Positions 1 to 8,916 of a stretch of DNA of 64,000 bases are shown here, one piece after another. A model generated the notes under the pieces. The model was not told the origin of the DNA, made no database searches, and saw nothing but the letters and a program-made list of their open reading frames with translations. Position 1 is the first letter of the stretch. Each line of letters begins with the position of its first letter. The stretch comes from BMS3BBIN04 sp964552465 (GTDB taxonomy: Bacteria > Electryoneota > Electryoneia > Electryoneales > Electryoneaceae), in the NCBI GenBank assembly GCA_964552465.1, contig CAZKGR010000012.1:1-64000 (forward strand). Reading direction: 5' to 3'. A program made the translations under genes and the position numbers.

Positions 1-1158
1 TTAGTGATTCTGTACTTCATCATGGCACTTGCTCTGCCGGGACTAAGATTCTGGAGGGATAATAATCCGGCCACAGCCGAAACAAGTCGAAATTATCCTC
101 TGCTCAGAGTTCATAATCAAGCTGGAGAGTGGTTATGGACAGCGGATGCAGAAACTGGGAAACGGGATTGGTTGTTTCCGGATGGTCGTTCCGTGGCCGG
201 AATCGATTTGAATTTGCCAACTGGATATGAATGGTGTGCGATTGGTGATTGCACTGGCGATGAGCTCAACGACGTTGTGGCGGTTTCGCATTGGGAAAGT
301 ACTTTTGATACTCTCCGCGTCACACTCCTCAGTCACAAGGGGAAGATTCTCCGGCAGCGATCATTGTGCCCACAATATTTCCCAGCATCCAATCCCCTTG
401 CAGAGATACGAATGGGTGCCTACCGCACTTCAATCGTTGACTGGAACGGAAATGGATACGGTCATCCGGTTGTCAGCCTTGTTTCTCAGCACAGTGACAA
501 ACGATGTGCCCTGGTGGAGTTCGATCCAGAAACCCTGAATGAAGTATCTGTCTCAATTAAGAAGGAATGGTGGTTTCTCGTTCAATCTTTTTCTCCTCCG
601 GTTCGCTTCAGTTCGGTCGAGGATAACAATCTGCGTGCTACCGTTACCCCATCCGAGCTGATTGCACCAAAGGATAATCTGTGGCTAGGCGGTCGGGTGG
701 ACGATCACGGTAGTGCATTGCTTGCTATTCTGCACGATGGTATTCCAGATGGACCATTTCCACCTGCAGATACCACAGGGATGCAGATTTTTCGATTCCC
801 AATTGATCCCCTTTGTCGGTACAGACGATCCCCCATGGAGGTTGTTGGATTCTCACATTCCCACAATGAGGGGTGCAGCATTCGGATCGACAGTGGGGAT
901 ATTAAGCCGAACATGAGTTTCGGTTATCGTTTCACTACTGATGGAAACTACATTCGTACGGATTATTTCGATTCCAATTGGGCACATCGACATGCCTATT
1001 TCCAAGATCACGACCTCCCAGATTCAATAATGATGACGCGGGCTTCATTCGATGCCTACATGGACTGCGTCCAGCGCTGGACCGGCACATCCTGGGAACC
1101 TGTTGATCCAAAGAAAATCCTTCCCGATTCCTGCTATTCTCTTCTCTCTCCCCTCTGA
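1..1158 (+). CDS. Hypothetical protein with FG-GAP/VCBS-like repeats, possibly 5' partial
   Basis: The reading frame is open from the first base; the first usable start is a GTG at 4, but the gene may begin before the window, so the N-terminus is uncertain. The protein (about 384 residues) is not recognised as a named family. Segments such as GDCTGDELNDVVAV (about residues 81-94) and IVDWNGNGYGHPVVSL resemble the Asp/Asn-rich blades of FG-GAP/VCBS beta-propellers common in exported proteins of this type of bacterium. No catalytic motif is visible. The last dozen residues (after DPKK) are encoded by a ~60 bp sequence repeated at 2174, which suggests that the native C-terminus was replaced or extended when the repeat arrived. 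Function unknown. Confidence 0.55.
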   Translation, partial: LVILYFIMALALPGLRFWRDNNPATAETSRNYPLLRVHNQAGEWLWTADAETGKRDWLFPDGRSVAGIDLNLPTGYEWCAIGDCTGDELNDVVAVSHWESTFDTLRVTLLSHKGKILRQRSLCPQYFPASNPLAEIRMGAYRTSIVDWNGNGYGHPVVSLVSQHSDKRCALVEFDPETLNEVSVSIKKEWWFLVQSFSPPVRFSSVEDNNLRATVTPSELIAPKDNLWLGGRVDDHGSALLAILHDGIPDGPFPPADTTGMQIFRFPIDPLCRYRRSPMEVVGFSHSHNEGCSIRIDSGDIKPNMSFGYRFTTDGNYIRTDYFDSNWAHRHAYFQDHDLPDSIMMTRASFDAYMDCVQRWTGTSWEPVDPKKILPDSCYSLLSPL

Positions 1159-1180
1159 TTCCTTGTGGTTCGATTGTACT
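1121..1180 (+). repeat. Dispersed ~60 bp repeat, copy 1
   Basis: This segment matches 2174-2234: a 21-base identical core (cccgattcctgc at its left part), then a diverged pyrimidine-rich stretch, then the shared words ctctgattcctt and tcgat. By eye about 80 percent of positions agree. Copy 1 overlaps the 3' end of the first gene and lies about 160 bases before the lipoprotein start at 1344. Confidence 0.65.
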
Positions 1181-1343
1181 GGGTATAAGCGATCAAGCGG
1201 AAGGGGAATGTTCGATAAATATCCTTCCACTCTGATGCACAGTCATCGAGGATTTCGTTTTTCACATTCTGAAGAAATGACTGTTGCAAGTGCAAACCTA
1301 TGTCGGGATCGGAAGCTTTCTAGTTCACCTTAAGGAGGATATC

Positions 1344-2051
1344 GTGAAAGCACGTCAGCTGGTTTCGTTATTCATTGCTGTTCTGGTTTTGAGTGGTCTA
1401 TTTGGCGGTTGCGCTGGCCCGCGCATAACAACCAAAACTTGGTTTGAGATGGCCCCAGCTACCCCGAGTTCACAAACCAAGTCGGATATAACTATCAGGG
1501 TAGACTATGTAGGTAAAACCTACGACCAAATTTCAAAATTCCCTGTTTTTTCCGTTAACCGTCAGTCTTTGTCTGAGGAAAATAAATCTTCATGGACTGC
1601 TATTACACACGCCGACAAACAGGATAATATATGGTTTAACCATCAAGGATTAACCATATTCTATATTACCGTGATCAACAATACAGGTCATATAATACGT
1701 ATGCGTGACGCGCGAATATACGCTGTTATTGACGGCGAGAACTATCGTGCGATAGCAAATAAGGAAGATATAATTAGTTTATATGATAACCAAGCTGATC
1801 TTTGGCTTGAGGTTGCAGATAAAACCATGAATGATAGAAAATTGAAATTAATAAATGGCTTTAATATGGAGATAATGCCTGACCAGCAAGAAAAAGGCTT
1901 TGCCTTTTTTGAAATTGATCCAGAAATGTTTTCTGAGGGTACCTTGAATTTCTACGATATTACCACAAAAACTGACGCCGCAGGTAATGCTATGGAAAAA
2001 ACCACATTCTCTTATAATATTGTGAGGAAGTCGGAAGTAATAAGCCAATAG
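1344..2051 (+). CDS. Putative lipoprotein of unknown function
   Basis: A GTG start at 1344 is chosen because aaggagga lies 5 bases upstream; the frame is open further upstream but without a comparable site. The 235-residue product begins with a basic stretch (VKARQ), a hydrophobic core and then LFGGC at about residues 21-25, which reads as a lipobox, so it is probably anchored to a membrane. After the cysteine follow CAGPRITTKTW and a beta-rich domain (about residues 45-230) with no motif I can place. The gene body from about 1500 to 2040 is clearly richer in A and T than its neighbours, suggesting foreign origin. A strong terminator follows. The product is not recognised beyond being a lipoprotein. 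Confidence 0.6.
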   Translation: MKARQLVSLFIAVLVLSGLFGGCAGPRITTKTWFEMAPATPSSQTKSDITIRVDYVGKTYDQISKFPVFSVNRQSLSEENKSSWTAITHADKQDNIWFNHQGLTIFYITVINNTGHIIRMRDARIYAVIDGENYRAIANKEDIISLYDNQADLWLEVADKTMNDRKLKLINGFNMEIMPDQQEKGFAFFEIDPEMFSEGTLNFYDITTKTDAAGNAMEKTTFSYNIVRKSEVISQ

Positions 2052-2100
2052 CGGACATCGTTTAATACGAGGTCAATAAACATTCCTGAAACCAACACTC

Positions 2101-2127
2101 AAACCCCTTGATTTTCAAGGGGTTTTT
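2101..2127 (+). terminator. Rho-independent terminator after the lipoprotein gene
   Basis: An 11 bp perfect stem (2101-2111 with 2115-2125), with a three-base loop, rich in C and G in its middle, runs into a T tract ending at 2127. It lies 50 bases after the lipoprotein stop codon and separates that gene from the CHAP-domain gene. Confidence 0.85.
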
Positions 2128-2173
2128 CTGTAGAACTCGAGTCACAGTTTGATGTGCATCCCAACCAGAACTC

Positions 2174-2237
2174 TCCCCGATTCCTGCTATTCTCTTCATT
2201 CCTCACTCTGATTCCTTATGGCTCGATCTGTTAGTAC
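2174..2237 (+). repeat. Dispersed ~60 bp repeat, copy 2
   Basis: Second copy of the element at 1121-1180, starting with the same 21-base core. It lies between the terminator and the CHAP-domain gene, about 80 bases before that gene's start. Both copies are in the same orientation, each upstream of a gene for an exported protein, so a promoter role is possible but unproven. Confidence 0.65.
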
Positions 2238-2315
2238 GAAGGGAAACTTCTCTCGCTGAGGTTTTCAAACGAGTTCGGCAACCGGCTGAACGACCACATG
2301 AAGGGAGATTACATC

Positions 2316-5300
2316 ATGAGAAAACTGTTCCTGTTGATCCTGATTGTTGGACTGACGACAACAGTATCGTTGGCTGTCAATGCCGAACCGTTCGGAACAA
2401 ACCTCGGAGAATACAACGGAGTCATTTCATACAGTAATGGCTACGCGGGGTATGTCTCGAACCAGTCGAACTACTACGCTGGGCAGTACACCGGGATGAG
2501 GTGGCAGTGTGTTGAGTATTGCCGCCGATACTACCTGCAACATTACGATTATTATCTGGATGAGACTGTTGGGTATGCGCAAGAGTGTTTCAATACATGG
2601 GGTGCAAATGCCGAAATCGGGCAGCACACGAACGGAAGTTCGACCACACCACCCGCTGTGGGAGACATCATTTGTGCGAGCGGAGGAGGTACCGGGCATG
2701 TAGCGGTCGTGAGGGCTGTCAGCGGCAATTCTGTCACCGTCATTCAGCAGAACTTTACCAACACCTATTCTGACGCGAGCTATACGCTCACACTTTCGCA
2801 AAGCGGCGGCCAGTACACGGTCGGCGGTTTCTCCGGTAATTATCCCGTGCAAGGTTGGCTCGGCCTTGACGAGTTAGATGATTGGATCAATATCACCTCT
2901 CCGTCTGAAGCTGAAGTTTGGGTGAAGGGGCATAACTATGCAATCGAATGGGATGTTGTGCCTGGGGTATCGAACGTTCTCATTCATCTATACAAATACA
3001 TAGGTGGCACGTGGCAGATGTACATCCCCGTTCAGAATAACACCTCCAATGATGGATATTACTATCCATTCAATCCAGGCGACGACTGGGAAGAAGGACA
3101 GATTTACCAGATTCGCATGGCGAACGTCGACGGAACACCTTCCTACGGCGAATCGGGCTCGTTTTACGTTGCCGGCAGGCTCGATCTGTATGATCCTAAC
3201 ACAACCACGTTCTCTGTCGGGGATTACGTACCGATCAACTGGTACAACAGCGGTGGCCCGAATCCGATCACCCAGGTGAAGCTAGAATTGCATCGCACTC
3301 CAAACGGTGGCAACAATTGGCAACACTGGCTAACCATCCATGACAGTACTCCAAATGATGGGTCGTTCGGATCGTGCCAGGTAAACGCCGATTGGAATTC
3401 GAGCTATGACTATAAAATCGTCATTCGCAACGTTGGCACTGGTTGGTTGCCATACAACTACGTTAACAGCGAGAGCGACCGGTTCTATGTCAACAACGTA
3501 CCATCGCCACCTACTCTTGTCAGTCCAGCAAGCGGTTCACTGTGGGAACCAACAACCGTAACATTTGTTTGGAATCCATCAGACGGCGCGACATCGTATG
3601 TACTCCAGGTGGATACTGATATGTGGTTCTCCAATCCCGATGTCAACCAGACTGTATACGGCACTCAATGGACAGTCTCAGGGTTGGAAAATGGCACTGC
3701 CTACAACTGGCGCGTAAAAGCGCAGAATGGGGACGGAGAAAGCGAATTCTGTGATCCGTGGTCCTTCTGGACACAACTTGCTATCCCTACACTCATCAGT
3801 CCGCCGAACGGTGCGACAGGACAGTCGACTTCGCCTACTCTGTCTTGGAACGCATGTACTGGTGCCACGTCTTACGGTCTTCTGGTCGATGATGATCAGA
3901 ATTTCTCCAGCCCGATATTCGAAGATAACGTCAGCAATGTGACCAGTTTCCAGCTGACAAACCTGGGTTACGGTACAACGTATTACTGGAAGGTCCGCGC
4001 CGTATCTCCGGCGGGTACGACTGAGTATTGCAATCCCTGGAGTTTTACTACCATCGTTCCAGTTCCGGATCAACCAACGCTTTCGAGCCCAGAAGATGGT
4101 GCGACAGGAGTTCCGACATCGCCGTTACTGGTGTGGAATGCCGCTGCCCATGCCAGCTCATACTCGTTGTGCCTCGACAACGATCCTGGTTTTGGCAACC
4201 CCATCATCAGCGAAAACGTGGGGAATGTTACGAGCTACCAAGTCAACAACCTTGATCTGAGTACCACACACTACTGGAAGGTGCGGGCCCACAACAATAC
4301 CGGTGATAGCCCGTGGTCGGAGGTCTGGTCATTCACCACGGTTTCGCCCGATCCGTTTGTCACAGTTACGTACCCTAACGGCGGCGAAATCTGGAATCTG
4401 GGCGAGGAACAGACAATCACGTGGGATGACAATTTCGACGAGAACGTGATGATCGAGCTGTATCTGGGGCAGGTTGTCATGTGGGTGGAACCGGATACGC
4501 CGAGCGATGGCGAATACCTGTATACACCTACCATGCTTCCGGAGTCCTCAGATTACTGGATCAAGATTAGCAAGGTTGACGAACCCGTTGTCAATGATAG
4601 CAGCGACGGTCCGTTCACGATCCAGCCGCCGGGACCGGACCTGACATTCAGCTTGACACCTTACACGGTTGTGGTTCCACCGACTGGAGGTTGGGTGTAC
4701 TATTCCGCCAGCCTCACAAACGGCGGTGGCCCATTGACAGGACTGACCTACTGGACAGATGCCTTACTCCCAGACGGGACTCTGTATCAGAACCGTCCTG
4801 AAACATACGGACCGTTCAATCTGCCCGGCGGGTACGATAATCCATCCATTCAGCGACAGGTATTTGTGCCGGCGGCGGCTCCGGCAGGTGAGTATGTCTA
4901 CTACGGAAGAATCGGATACGATCCCAACATCGAAGTCCAAGATTCATTCACCTTCACGAAGATGGCAAGCGGTGCACTTGGCTCAGGCGGCGACTTTGAC
5001 TGGCCCACGCAGTACAGTCATTCGCTGGTACCGGATCTTGCTGGCGAAGCCGGACAGAATGTCAGTGTCGAGATGCCTAGTGAGTACGCAGTCAGTATCT
5101 ACCCGAATCCATTCAACCCGACGCTTACCGCATCAATCAGCATGCCCGAGTCTGGTGACCTAAGTGTGAGAGTCTTTGGAATCGATGGTCGACTGATAGC
5201 TGAACTGGCCCACGGTTCGTTTGAACAGGGACGTCACCAACTGGTGTTTGATGGCACCCATCTCGCGAGCGGTGTCTATTTCATCCAAGCCACTATACCG

Positions 5301-5342
5301 GGTAAGATGAATGTGGTCAGGAAGGCCATTCTTTTACGTTGA
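2316..5342 (+). CDS. Exported CHAP-domain amidase/peptidase with fibronectin repeats and T9SS sorting domain
   Basis: Start ATG at 2316, preceded by aagggag; an in-frame ATG at 2298 is less well placed. The 1008-residue protein has a signal peptide (about 1-23, ending VNA), then a CHAP domain (about 30-170) with probable catalytic Cys65 (WQCVEYC) and His128 (GTGHVAVV), followed by VIQQN. CHAP enzymes usually cut peptidoglycan cross-bridges or amide bonds. Next come two beta domains resembling the Ser/Thr-rich GPI-anchor-like family (INITSPSEAEVW), three fibronectin type III repeats (each starting PTL.SP and ending PWSF or VWSF), another beta domain (VTYPNGGEIWNLGEEQTI) and a C-terminal T9SS sorting domain (YPNPFNP near residue 926, GVYFIQA near the end). 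It should be carried across the outer membrane by the type IX system. The substrate is unknown; own-wall remodelling or attack on other bacteria are both possible. Confidence 0.85.
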   Translation: MRKLFLLILIVGLTTTVSLAVNAEPFGTNLGEYNGVISYSNGYAGYVSNQSNYYAGQYTGMRWQCVEYCRRYYLQHYDYYLDETVGYAQECFNTWGANAEIGQHTNGSSTTPPAVGDIICASGGGTGHVAVVRAVSGNSVTVIQQNFTNTYSDASYTLTLSQSGGQYTVGGFSGNYPVQGWLGLDELDDWINITSPSEAEVWVKGHNYAIEWDVVPGVSNVLIHLYKYIGGTWQMYIPVQNNTSNDGYYYPFNPGDDWEEGQIYQIRMANVDGTPSYGESGSFYVAGRLDLYDPNTTTFSVGDYVPINWYNSGGPNPITQVKLELHRTPNGGNNWQHWLTIHDSTPNDGSFGSCQVNADWNSSYDYKIVIRNVGTGWLPYNYVNSESDRFYVNNVPSPPTLVSPASGSLWEPTTVTFVWNPSDGATSYVLQVDTDMWFSNPDVNQTVYGTQWTVSGLENGTAYNWRVKAQNGDGESEFCDPWSFWTQLAIPTLISPPNGATGQSTSPTLSWNACTGATSYGLLVDDDQNFSSPIFEDNVSNVTSFQLTNLGYGTTYYWKVRAVSPAGTTEYCNPWSFTTIVPVPDQPTLSSPEDGATGVPTSPLLVWNAAAHASSYSLCLDNDPGFGNPIISENVGNVTSYQVNNLDLSTTHYWKVRAHNNTGDSPWSEVWSFTTVSPDPFVTVTYPNGGEIWNLGEEQTITWDDNFDENVMIELYLGQVVMWVEPDTPSDGEYLYTPTMLPESSDYWIKISKVDEPVVNDSSDGPFTIQPPGPDLTFSLTPYTVVVPPTGGWVYYSASLTNGGGPLTGLTYWTDALLPDGTLYQNRPETYGPFNLPGGYDNPSIQRQVFVPAAAPAGEYVYYGRIGYDPNIEVQDSFTFTKMASGALGSGGDFDWPTQYSHSLVPDLAGEAGQNVSVEMPSEYAVSIYPNPFNPTLTASISMPESGDLSVRVFGIDGRLIAELAHGSFEQGRHQLVFDGTHLASGVYFIQATIPGKMNVVRKAILLR

Positions 5343-5390
5343 TTCAGACCTGAGTATGTTGTGTTGCACTAGAACCTGAGTTTCGATCAG

Positions 5391-5423
5391 CCGCCTGCTC
5401 CGAGTTATTGGGCAGGCGGTTTT
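5391..5423 (+). terminator. Rho-independent terminator after the CHAP-domain gene
   Basis: A perfect 8 bp GC-rich stem (ccgcctgc at 5391-5398 with gcaggcgg at 5412-5419) and a 13-base loop, followed by TTTT. It sits between the convergent CHAP-domain gene and the last gene of the minus-strand catabolic cluster. Confidence 0.8.
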
Positions 5424-5436
5424 GTATGGGGTTGAA

Positions 5437-6396
5437 TCAGCGCGAGCGTTGCGAATGTCGTACGATAACGCTTAAAGCTATCGAGTTGAGGATGTTGTCC
5501 GCCGGTTCGCTGCTGGATGGCAAAGCGATTGGAACTCGTCCTCCAACCACAATCGGAGCGGATTTCATTTTGCACAGGGTCATCATCGCTTTGTACATCG
5601 AATTACCAACGTGAATGTTGCTGGCGACCATGATATCCGCCGGTCCCTGTTCCAGTAAATCTGAAGGTTTGCTCGGAATCGCCTTGTCCAGGATGGCATG
5701 TTCGAGACGAATCGGACCTTCGACGATAATTGTTGGATCGCCTTTTTCATTGAGGTACTTCTGAATTAACCTCTCCGCCATGGTCGTCGGCGAGCTCGGC
5801 GTCGCTTCTCCCTCAAACGCCAACAACGCCACCCTGACAGTTTGTTTTCCGAGAATCCGTGCGAGTGACACCGCATTGTTGATAATCAGGATTCCCTGTT
5901 CGACTGTCGGATCGGGAACCAGACCCACATCCGAGACGAGGAACAATCCGCCACGTTCGGGATATTCCATTACACCGATCAGGGAGAGAAAGTCGCCACG
6001 CCTCAGGAATGCGCTGTCGCGGCTGAAAAGATGTTGAAAGAACTTGGGGACTGAGTTTCCGCCTGGCAGAAAAATGGAGTTCTTGTTTTTCAAACCGAGA
6101 TTCACTGCTCGCAGGATTGCCTGATGTTCATCAGCGACCGTGACGATTTTATATCGATCACGAGGGAATCCGATATTTTGGAGTTCGGCAGTAATCTTTT
6201 TCTTGTCACCGACAAATGTTACCTGAACCAGACCGCGTTCGGCAGCAAGACGCGCACCTTCAGCAACGCGGGTGGAAGGATCGGGTGCGACGATCAATTG
6301 CGCAGATCCAAATTGCGCAACGGCATCGTCAGCAGCACTAAGTACCCCTTCGATATCCCGAATTAAGCTGTCAGAGGTTTCCATATCGTTCACCAT
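5437..6396 (-). CDS. Phosphate acetyl/butyryltransferase-family protein (A)
   Basis: Product of 319 residues from the ATG at 6396, which lies one base before the stop codon of the preceding gene (ATGGTGA), so translation is probably coupled; an ATG at 6384 is an alternative. The fold of phosphotransbutyrylase (acyl-CoA + phosphate to acyl phosphate + CoA) is visible throughout: IVAPDPSTRVAEGARLA near the start, VGLVPDPTVEQ in the middle, VEGPIRLEHAI, and HVGNSMYKA then ILNSIAL at the C-terminus. Where classical enzymes carry a Ser-Arg pair (TSRAD-like), this protein has PSSSEPA, so the arginine needed for transfer appears to be missing. It is the last gene of the cluster, after a related gene and a 2-oxoacid oxidoreductase. 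It may handle the acyl-CoA made there, but activity is uncertain. Confidence 0.7.
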   Translation of the reverse strand: MVNDMETSDSLIRDIEGVLSAADDAVAQFGSAQLIVAPDPSTRVAEGARLAAERGLVQVTFVGDKKKITAELQNIGFPRDRYKIVTVADEHQAILRAVNLGLKNKNSIFLPGGNSVPKFFQHLFSRDSAFLRRGDFLSLIGVMEYPERGGLFLVSDVGLVPDPTVEQGILIINNAVSLARILGKQTVRVALLAFEGEATPSSPTTMAERLIQKYLNEKGDPTIIVEGPIRLEHAILDKAIPSKPSDLLEQGPADIMVASNIHVGNSMYKAMMTLCKMKSAPIVVGGRVPIALPSSSEPADNILNSIALSVIVRHSQRSR

Positions 6397-7367
6397 GCGT
6401 AATCGATTGGTTCGGGATGCGTCAGCCAATCAAGCGGTTCAGCGTTTTTCATGTAGGACGACAACGAAAGGGCAGTTGCAATGCCGTTCTGACCGTCTAC
6501 CGCTTGCGATCCATCGTTTAGAATGACCACCGGAAGCCGTCCGCCGAGAATGATCCTGACCGCTTTTGCCTTGCCGAATTCGGTCAATGTCAACGCAATT
6601 ACGGATCGTGTTTGCCGACTGTCGACCACGAGCACATCCGCCTGCCCAGCCACCGGGCCTTTCCAACCCAGATGTTCTACGGTGCCCGGATCGACTGCAG
6701 TGTCGAAGCTCAACGGACCTTCGAGATGCAGGTTGGGAATCTGCTCCAGCTTGACCATACTCAGCAGGCAGCGGCAGTTGTAGGTGTGCAGGTCATCAAT
6801 TCCGACCTTATCCATTGCCGAGAGTAGCGCGACTTTTGGTTTGTCCACGTTAAAACCATTCATCAGGTGAAATCCGTATTTCATCTGATGAACCATGGTG
6901 TCGAAAGTGGTCTTTTCCGGTCCGAATGGCCCGATTATTGTGAGTGGTTTCGGATATGTTGGTATGGAGAGGATACACGCTCGGGCTATTCCCTCTTCGA
7001 GGGTTGCGCATGGATCAGCAGAGGTGAACATCCTTGATATTTGAGTGTCGGTCAGATCGCCTTGAAGTATTGTATTGATTTCGCTGGCAGCACACCACCG
7101 TCGCAGCTGATCAGTCTGTTTTCGCGGATTAGAGATGGAAAAGAACTCAAATTTGGATGGGTGATTACTGAATCGCTGAGTGCATTCCTGATGCAATGCA
7201 TCCTGCCCGATAACGCGCAGATTCACCCAGCCTTTGGCAACGGCACCCAGTGCGGCATCGAGATATCGGTTCCACCGATTCGCGACAACTGCGATCGTAG
7301 GCACTCGTGTCCGAGAGCTTTCACCCGCAGCCTGAACAAAAGCAGCGAAATGATCAGCACTTTCCAT
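6390..7367 (-). CDS. Phosphate acetyl/butyryltransferase-family protein (B), divergent
   Basis: Product of 325 residues with a good ribosome site (gggggaag) before the ATG at 7367. It is a second, more diverged member of the phosphotransbutyrylase family: LEGPLSFDTAV corresponds to the VDGPL..A segment of the family, and ADVLVVDSRQTRSV and IILGGRLPVVIL follow in the expected order. The Ser-Arg active-site pair is not visible (VVILNDGSQ). Its N-terminal half is strongly diverged. It overlaps the next phosphotransacylase-like gene, so the two may form a hetero-oligomer. Whether it transfers acyl groups to phosphate is unclear. Confidence 0.6.
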   Translation of the reverse strand: MESADHFAAFVQAAGESSRTRVPTIAVVANRWNRYLDAALGAVAKGWVNLRVIGQDALHQECTQRFSNHPSKFEFFSISNPRKQTDQLRRWCAASEINTILQGDLTDTQISRMFTSADPCATLEEGIARACILSIPTYPKPLTIIGPFGPEKTTFDTMVHQMKYGFHLMNGFNVDKPKVALLSAMDKVGIDDLHTYNCRCLLSMVKLEQIPNLHLEGPLSFDTAVDPGTVEHLGWKGPVAGQADVLVVDSRQTRSVIALTLTEFGKAKAVRIILGGRLPVVILNDGSQAVDGQNGIATALSLSSYMKNAEPLDWLTHPEPIDYAW

Positions 7368-7390
7368 ACTTCCCCCTACCTGGGCAGGAT

Positions 7391-8008
7391 TTAACTGTTC
7401 GCAGTCTGATTAAGTGTAGAGATCACTTTGACATCATTATACGCCTGGCGCAACGCCTTGACATTCGCTTCAGCCACTTCAGCCGAATAGTTCTCCGACA
7501 AGTTCTGCTCAACGAGAGAGGCTGCTTCATCTATTTCCATCATGCAGGTGATGCCCATGAACGCGCCCAACATGGCGGTATTCGCCATCGGTCGACCGAT
7601 ATGTTCAAGCGCTATTTTCGACGCTGGAACACAGGCAACATTATAGCGATCCAAAGTTGACTTGAATTGCTCAACCATATCGTTCGCATGAGCGTTTACC
7701 AGAAGTAACCCGCCATCACCCAGACCTGCAAGGGTTGGTGGCAGTAAAAGGAGTGAAGGATCCAGAACTATTACTATGTCGGGCTCGACAACCGAGGTAT
7801 AGAGCGTAATCCGCTGATTGTTTATCCTCGTAAACGCCTGAATTGGTGCGCCGCGTCGTTCTGAGCCGAACTGCGGGAACGATTGAACATGCATCTCCGC
7901 CGCGACTGCGATTTCGGCCAGCAGCTTGGCTGCCGTTACCGCGCCCTGCCCCCCACGTCCATGCCAACGGATTTCGACCGGATATGTTATTGAGTATCCC
8001 TCGCTCAT
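7391..8008 (-). CDS. 2-Oxoacid:acceptor oxidoreductase gamma subunit (PorG/PadE-like)
   Basis: The start is the ATG at 8008, which overlaps the beta-subunit stop as ATGA. The 205-residue protein has the hallmark WHGRGGQGAVTAAKLLAE near residue 15, SFPQFGSERRGAPIQAFTRI, and IGRPMANTAMLGAF towards the end, all typical of the gamma domain of pyruvate/phenylglyoxylate/2-oxoisovalerate:ferredoxin oxidoreductases. It would complete the thiamine-diphosphate enzyme whose beta, alpha and flavin/iron-sulfur subunits are encoded immediately upstream, catalysing 2-oxoacid + CoA to acyl-CoA + CO2 with release of low-potential electrons in the cytoplasm. Confidence 0.88.
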   Translation of the reverse strand: MSEGYSITYPVEIRWHGRGGQGAVTAAKLLAEIAVAAEMHVQSFPQFGSERRGAPIQAFTRINNQRITLYTSVVEPDIVIVLDPSLLLLPPTLAGLGDGGLLLVNAHANDMVEQFKSTLDRYNVACVPASKIALEHIGRPMANTAMLGAFMGITCMMEIDEAASLVEQNLSENYSAEVAEANVKALRQAYNDVKVISTLNQTANS

Positions 8009-8916
8009 ATCCGTTTGCTCCTGTCTGCCCAGTCGGTGAGATACTCCCATCGTTCCTGAACATCATTCTCAAATACTTTGATTTGTTCATTTGTAAAGTG
8101 GCTGAATCTTCCCTGGAGTTCCAGATATTCTTGTATGGTCGTCGCGTCGCCTGCATCAAGCATCGTCAACTGGTGACCATCGACAATCTCCACCAGCGGG
8201 AATGTCCGACTGGTGACCGCCTTTCGAGCAACCCGGATAGCATTCTTCTCTTCAAATCTCTGACCCGGCGGACAAGGTGTGAATAGATGCAGGAAACGGA
8301 ATCCTTTTGCTGCTTGCGCCCGCTTTATTTTGGCGAGGTAGTCGTCCGGAAATGCTGGCGATGCGGTTGCGATGTACGGGATACCGTGCGCCGCCATGAT
8401 CGAAAGGATGTCTTTCTTGGGTGATGCTTTGGGGCTGTCCTGGGGCGATGTCGTTGTCCACGCCCGCAGCGGTGTTGCCCCACTCTGCTGGATGCCGGTG
8501 TTCATGTAAGCTTCGTTATCGTAGCACACGTAGAGGATGTTCTCGTTCCGCGAAGCCGCGGCGGACACAGCCCCGAATCCAATGTCAAACGTCGCCCCAT
8601 CCCCCGCCCAGGCAACCACGGTTACATCTTCCTTGCCCTGAGCATCAAGACCAGCGCGCACACCTGAAGCTGCCGAAGCAGCCGCTTCGAAGGCCATGTG
8701 CAATAGCGGTCGCTGCATCGAAGACGCCGGGAACGGACCATCAATCACCGCCATGCAACCGGCTGGTATGACGAATACACAGTTTTTCCCCAAGGCGCGA
8801 ACTGCCATGTGCATCGCCAGCACTCCGGCACAACCCTGGCACGCGAGATGGCCGCCAGTTGGTCCGCAACCATCGTTGCACAGTTCCTGTATCGTGGTCT
8901 GACGCGGCTCTCTCAT
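8005..8916 (-). CDS. 2-Oxoacid:acceptor oxidoreductase beta subunit, thiamine-diphosphate binding (PorB/PadI-like)
   Basis: Product of 303 residues whose ATG overlaps the alpha-subunit stop as ATGA. Thiamine-diphosphate/Mg binding is seen in GDGATFDIGFGAVSAA (about 105-120) and YDNEAYMNTGIQQSGATP (about 131-148). The YMNTGIQ form is that of pyruvate and phenylglyoxylate oxidoreductases; 2-oxoglutarate enzymes have a different sequence here. N-terminal cysteines (CQGCAG) could bind the catalytic [4Fe-4S] cluster. In Azoarcus evansii a related five-subunit enzyme (PadEFGHI) turns phenylglyoxylate into benzoyl-CoA; in this benzoyl-CoA cluster that role is attractive, but pyruvate remains possible. 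Confidence 0.88.
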   Translation of the reverse strand: MREPRQTTIQELCNDGCGPTGGHLACQGCAGVLAMHMAVRALGKNCVFVIPAGCMAVIDGPFPASSMQRPLLHMAFEAAASAASGVRAGLDAQGKEDVTVVAWAGDGATFDIGFGAVSAAASRNENILYVCYDNEAYMNTGIQQSGATPLRAWTTTSPQDSPKASPKKDILSIMAAHGIPYIATASPAFPDDYLAKIKRAQAAKGFRFLHLFTPCPPGQRFEEKNAIRVARKAVTSRTFPLVEIVDGHQLTMLDAGDATTIQEYLELQGRFSHFTNEQIKVFENDVQERWEYLTDWADRSKRI

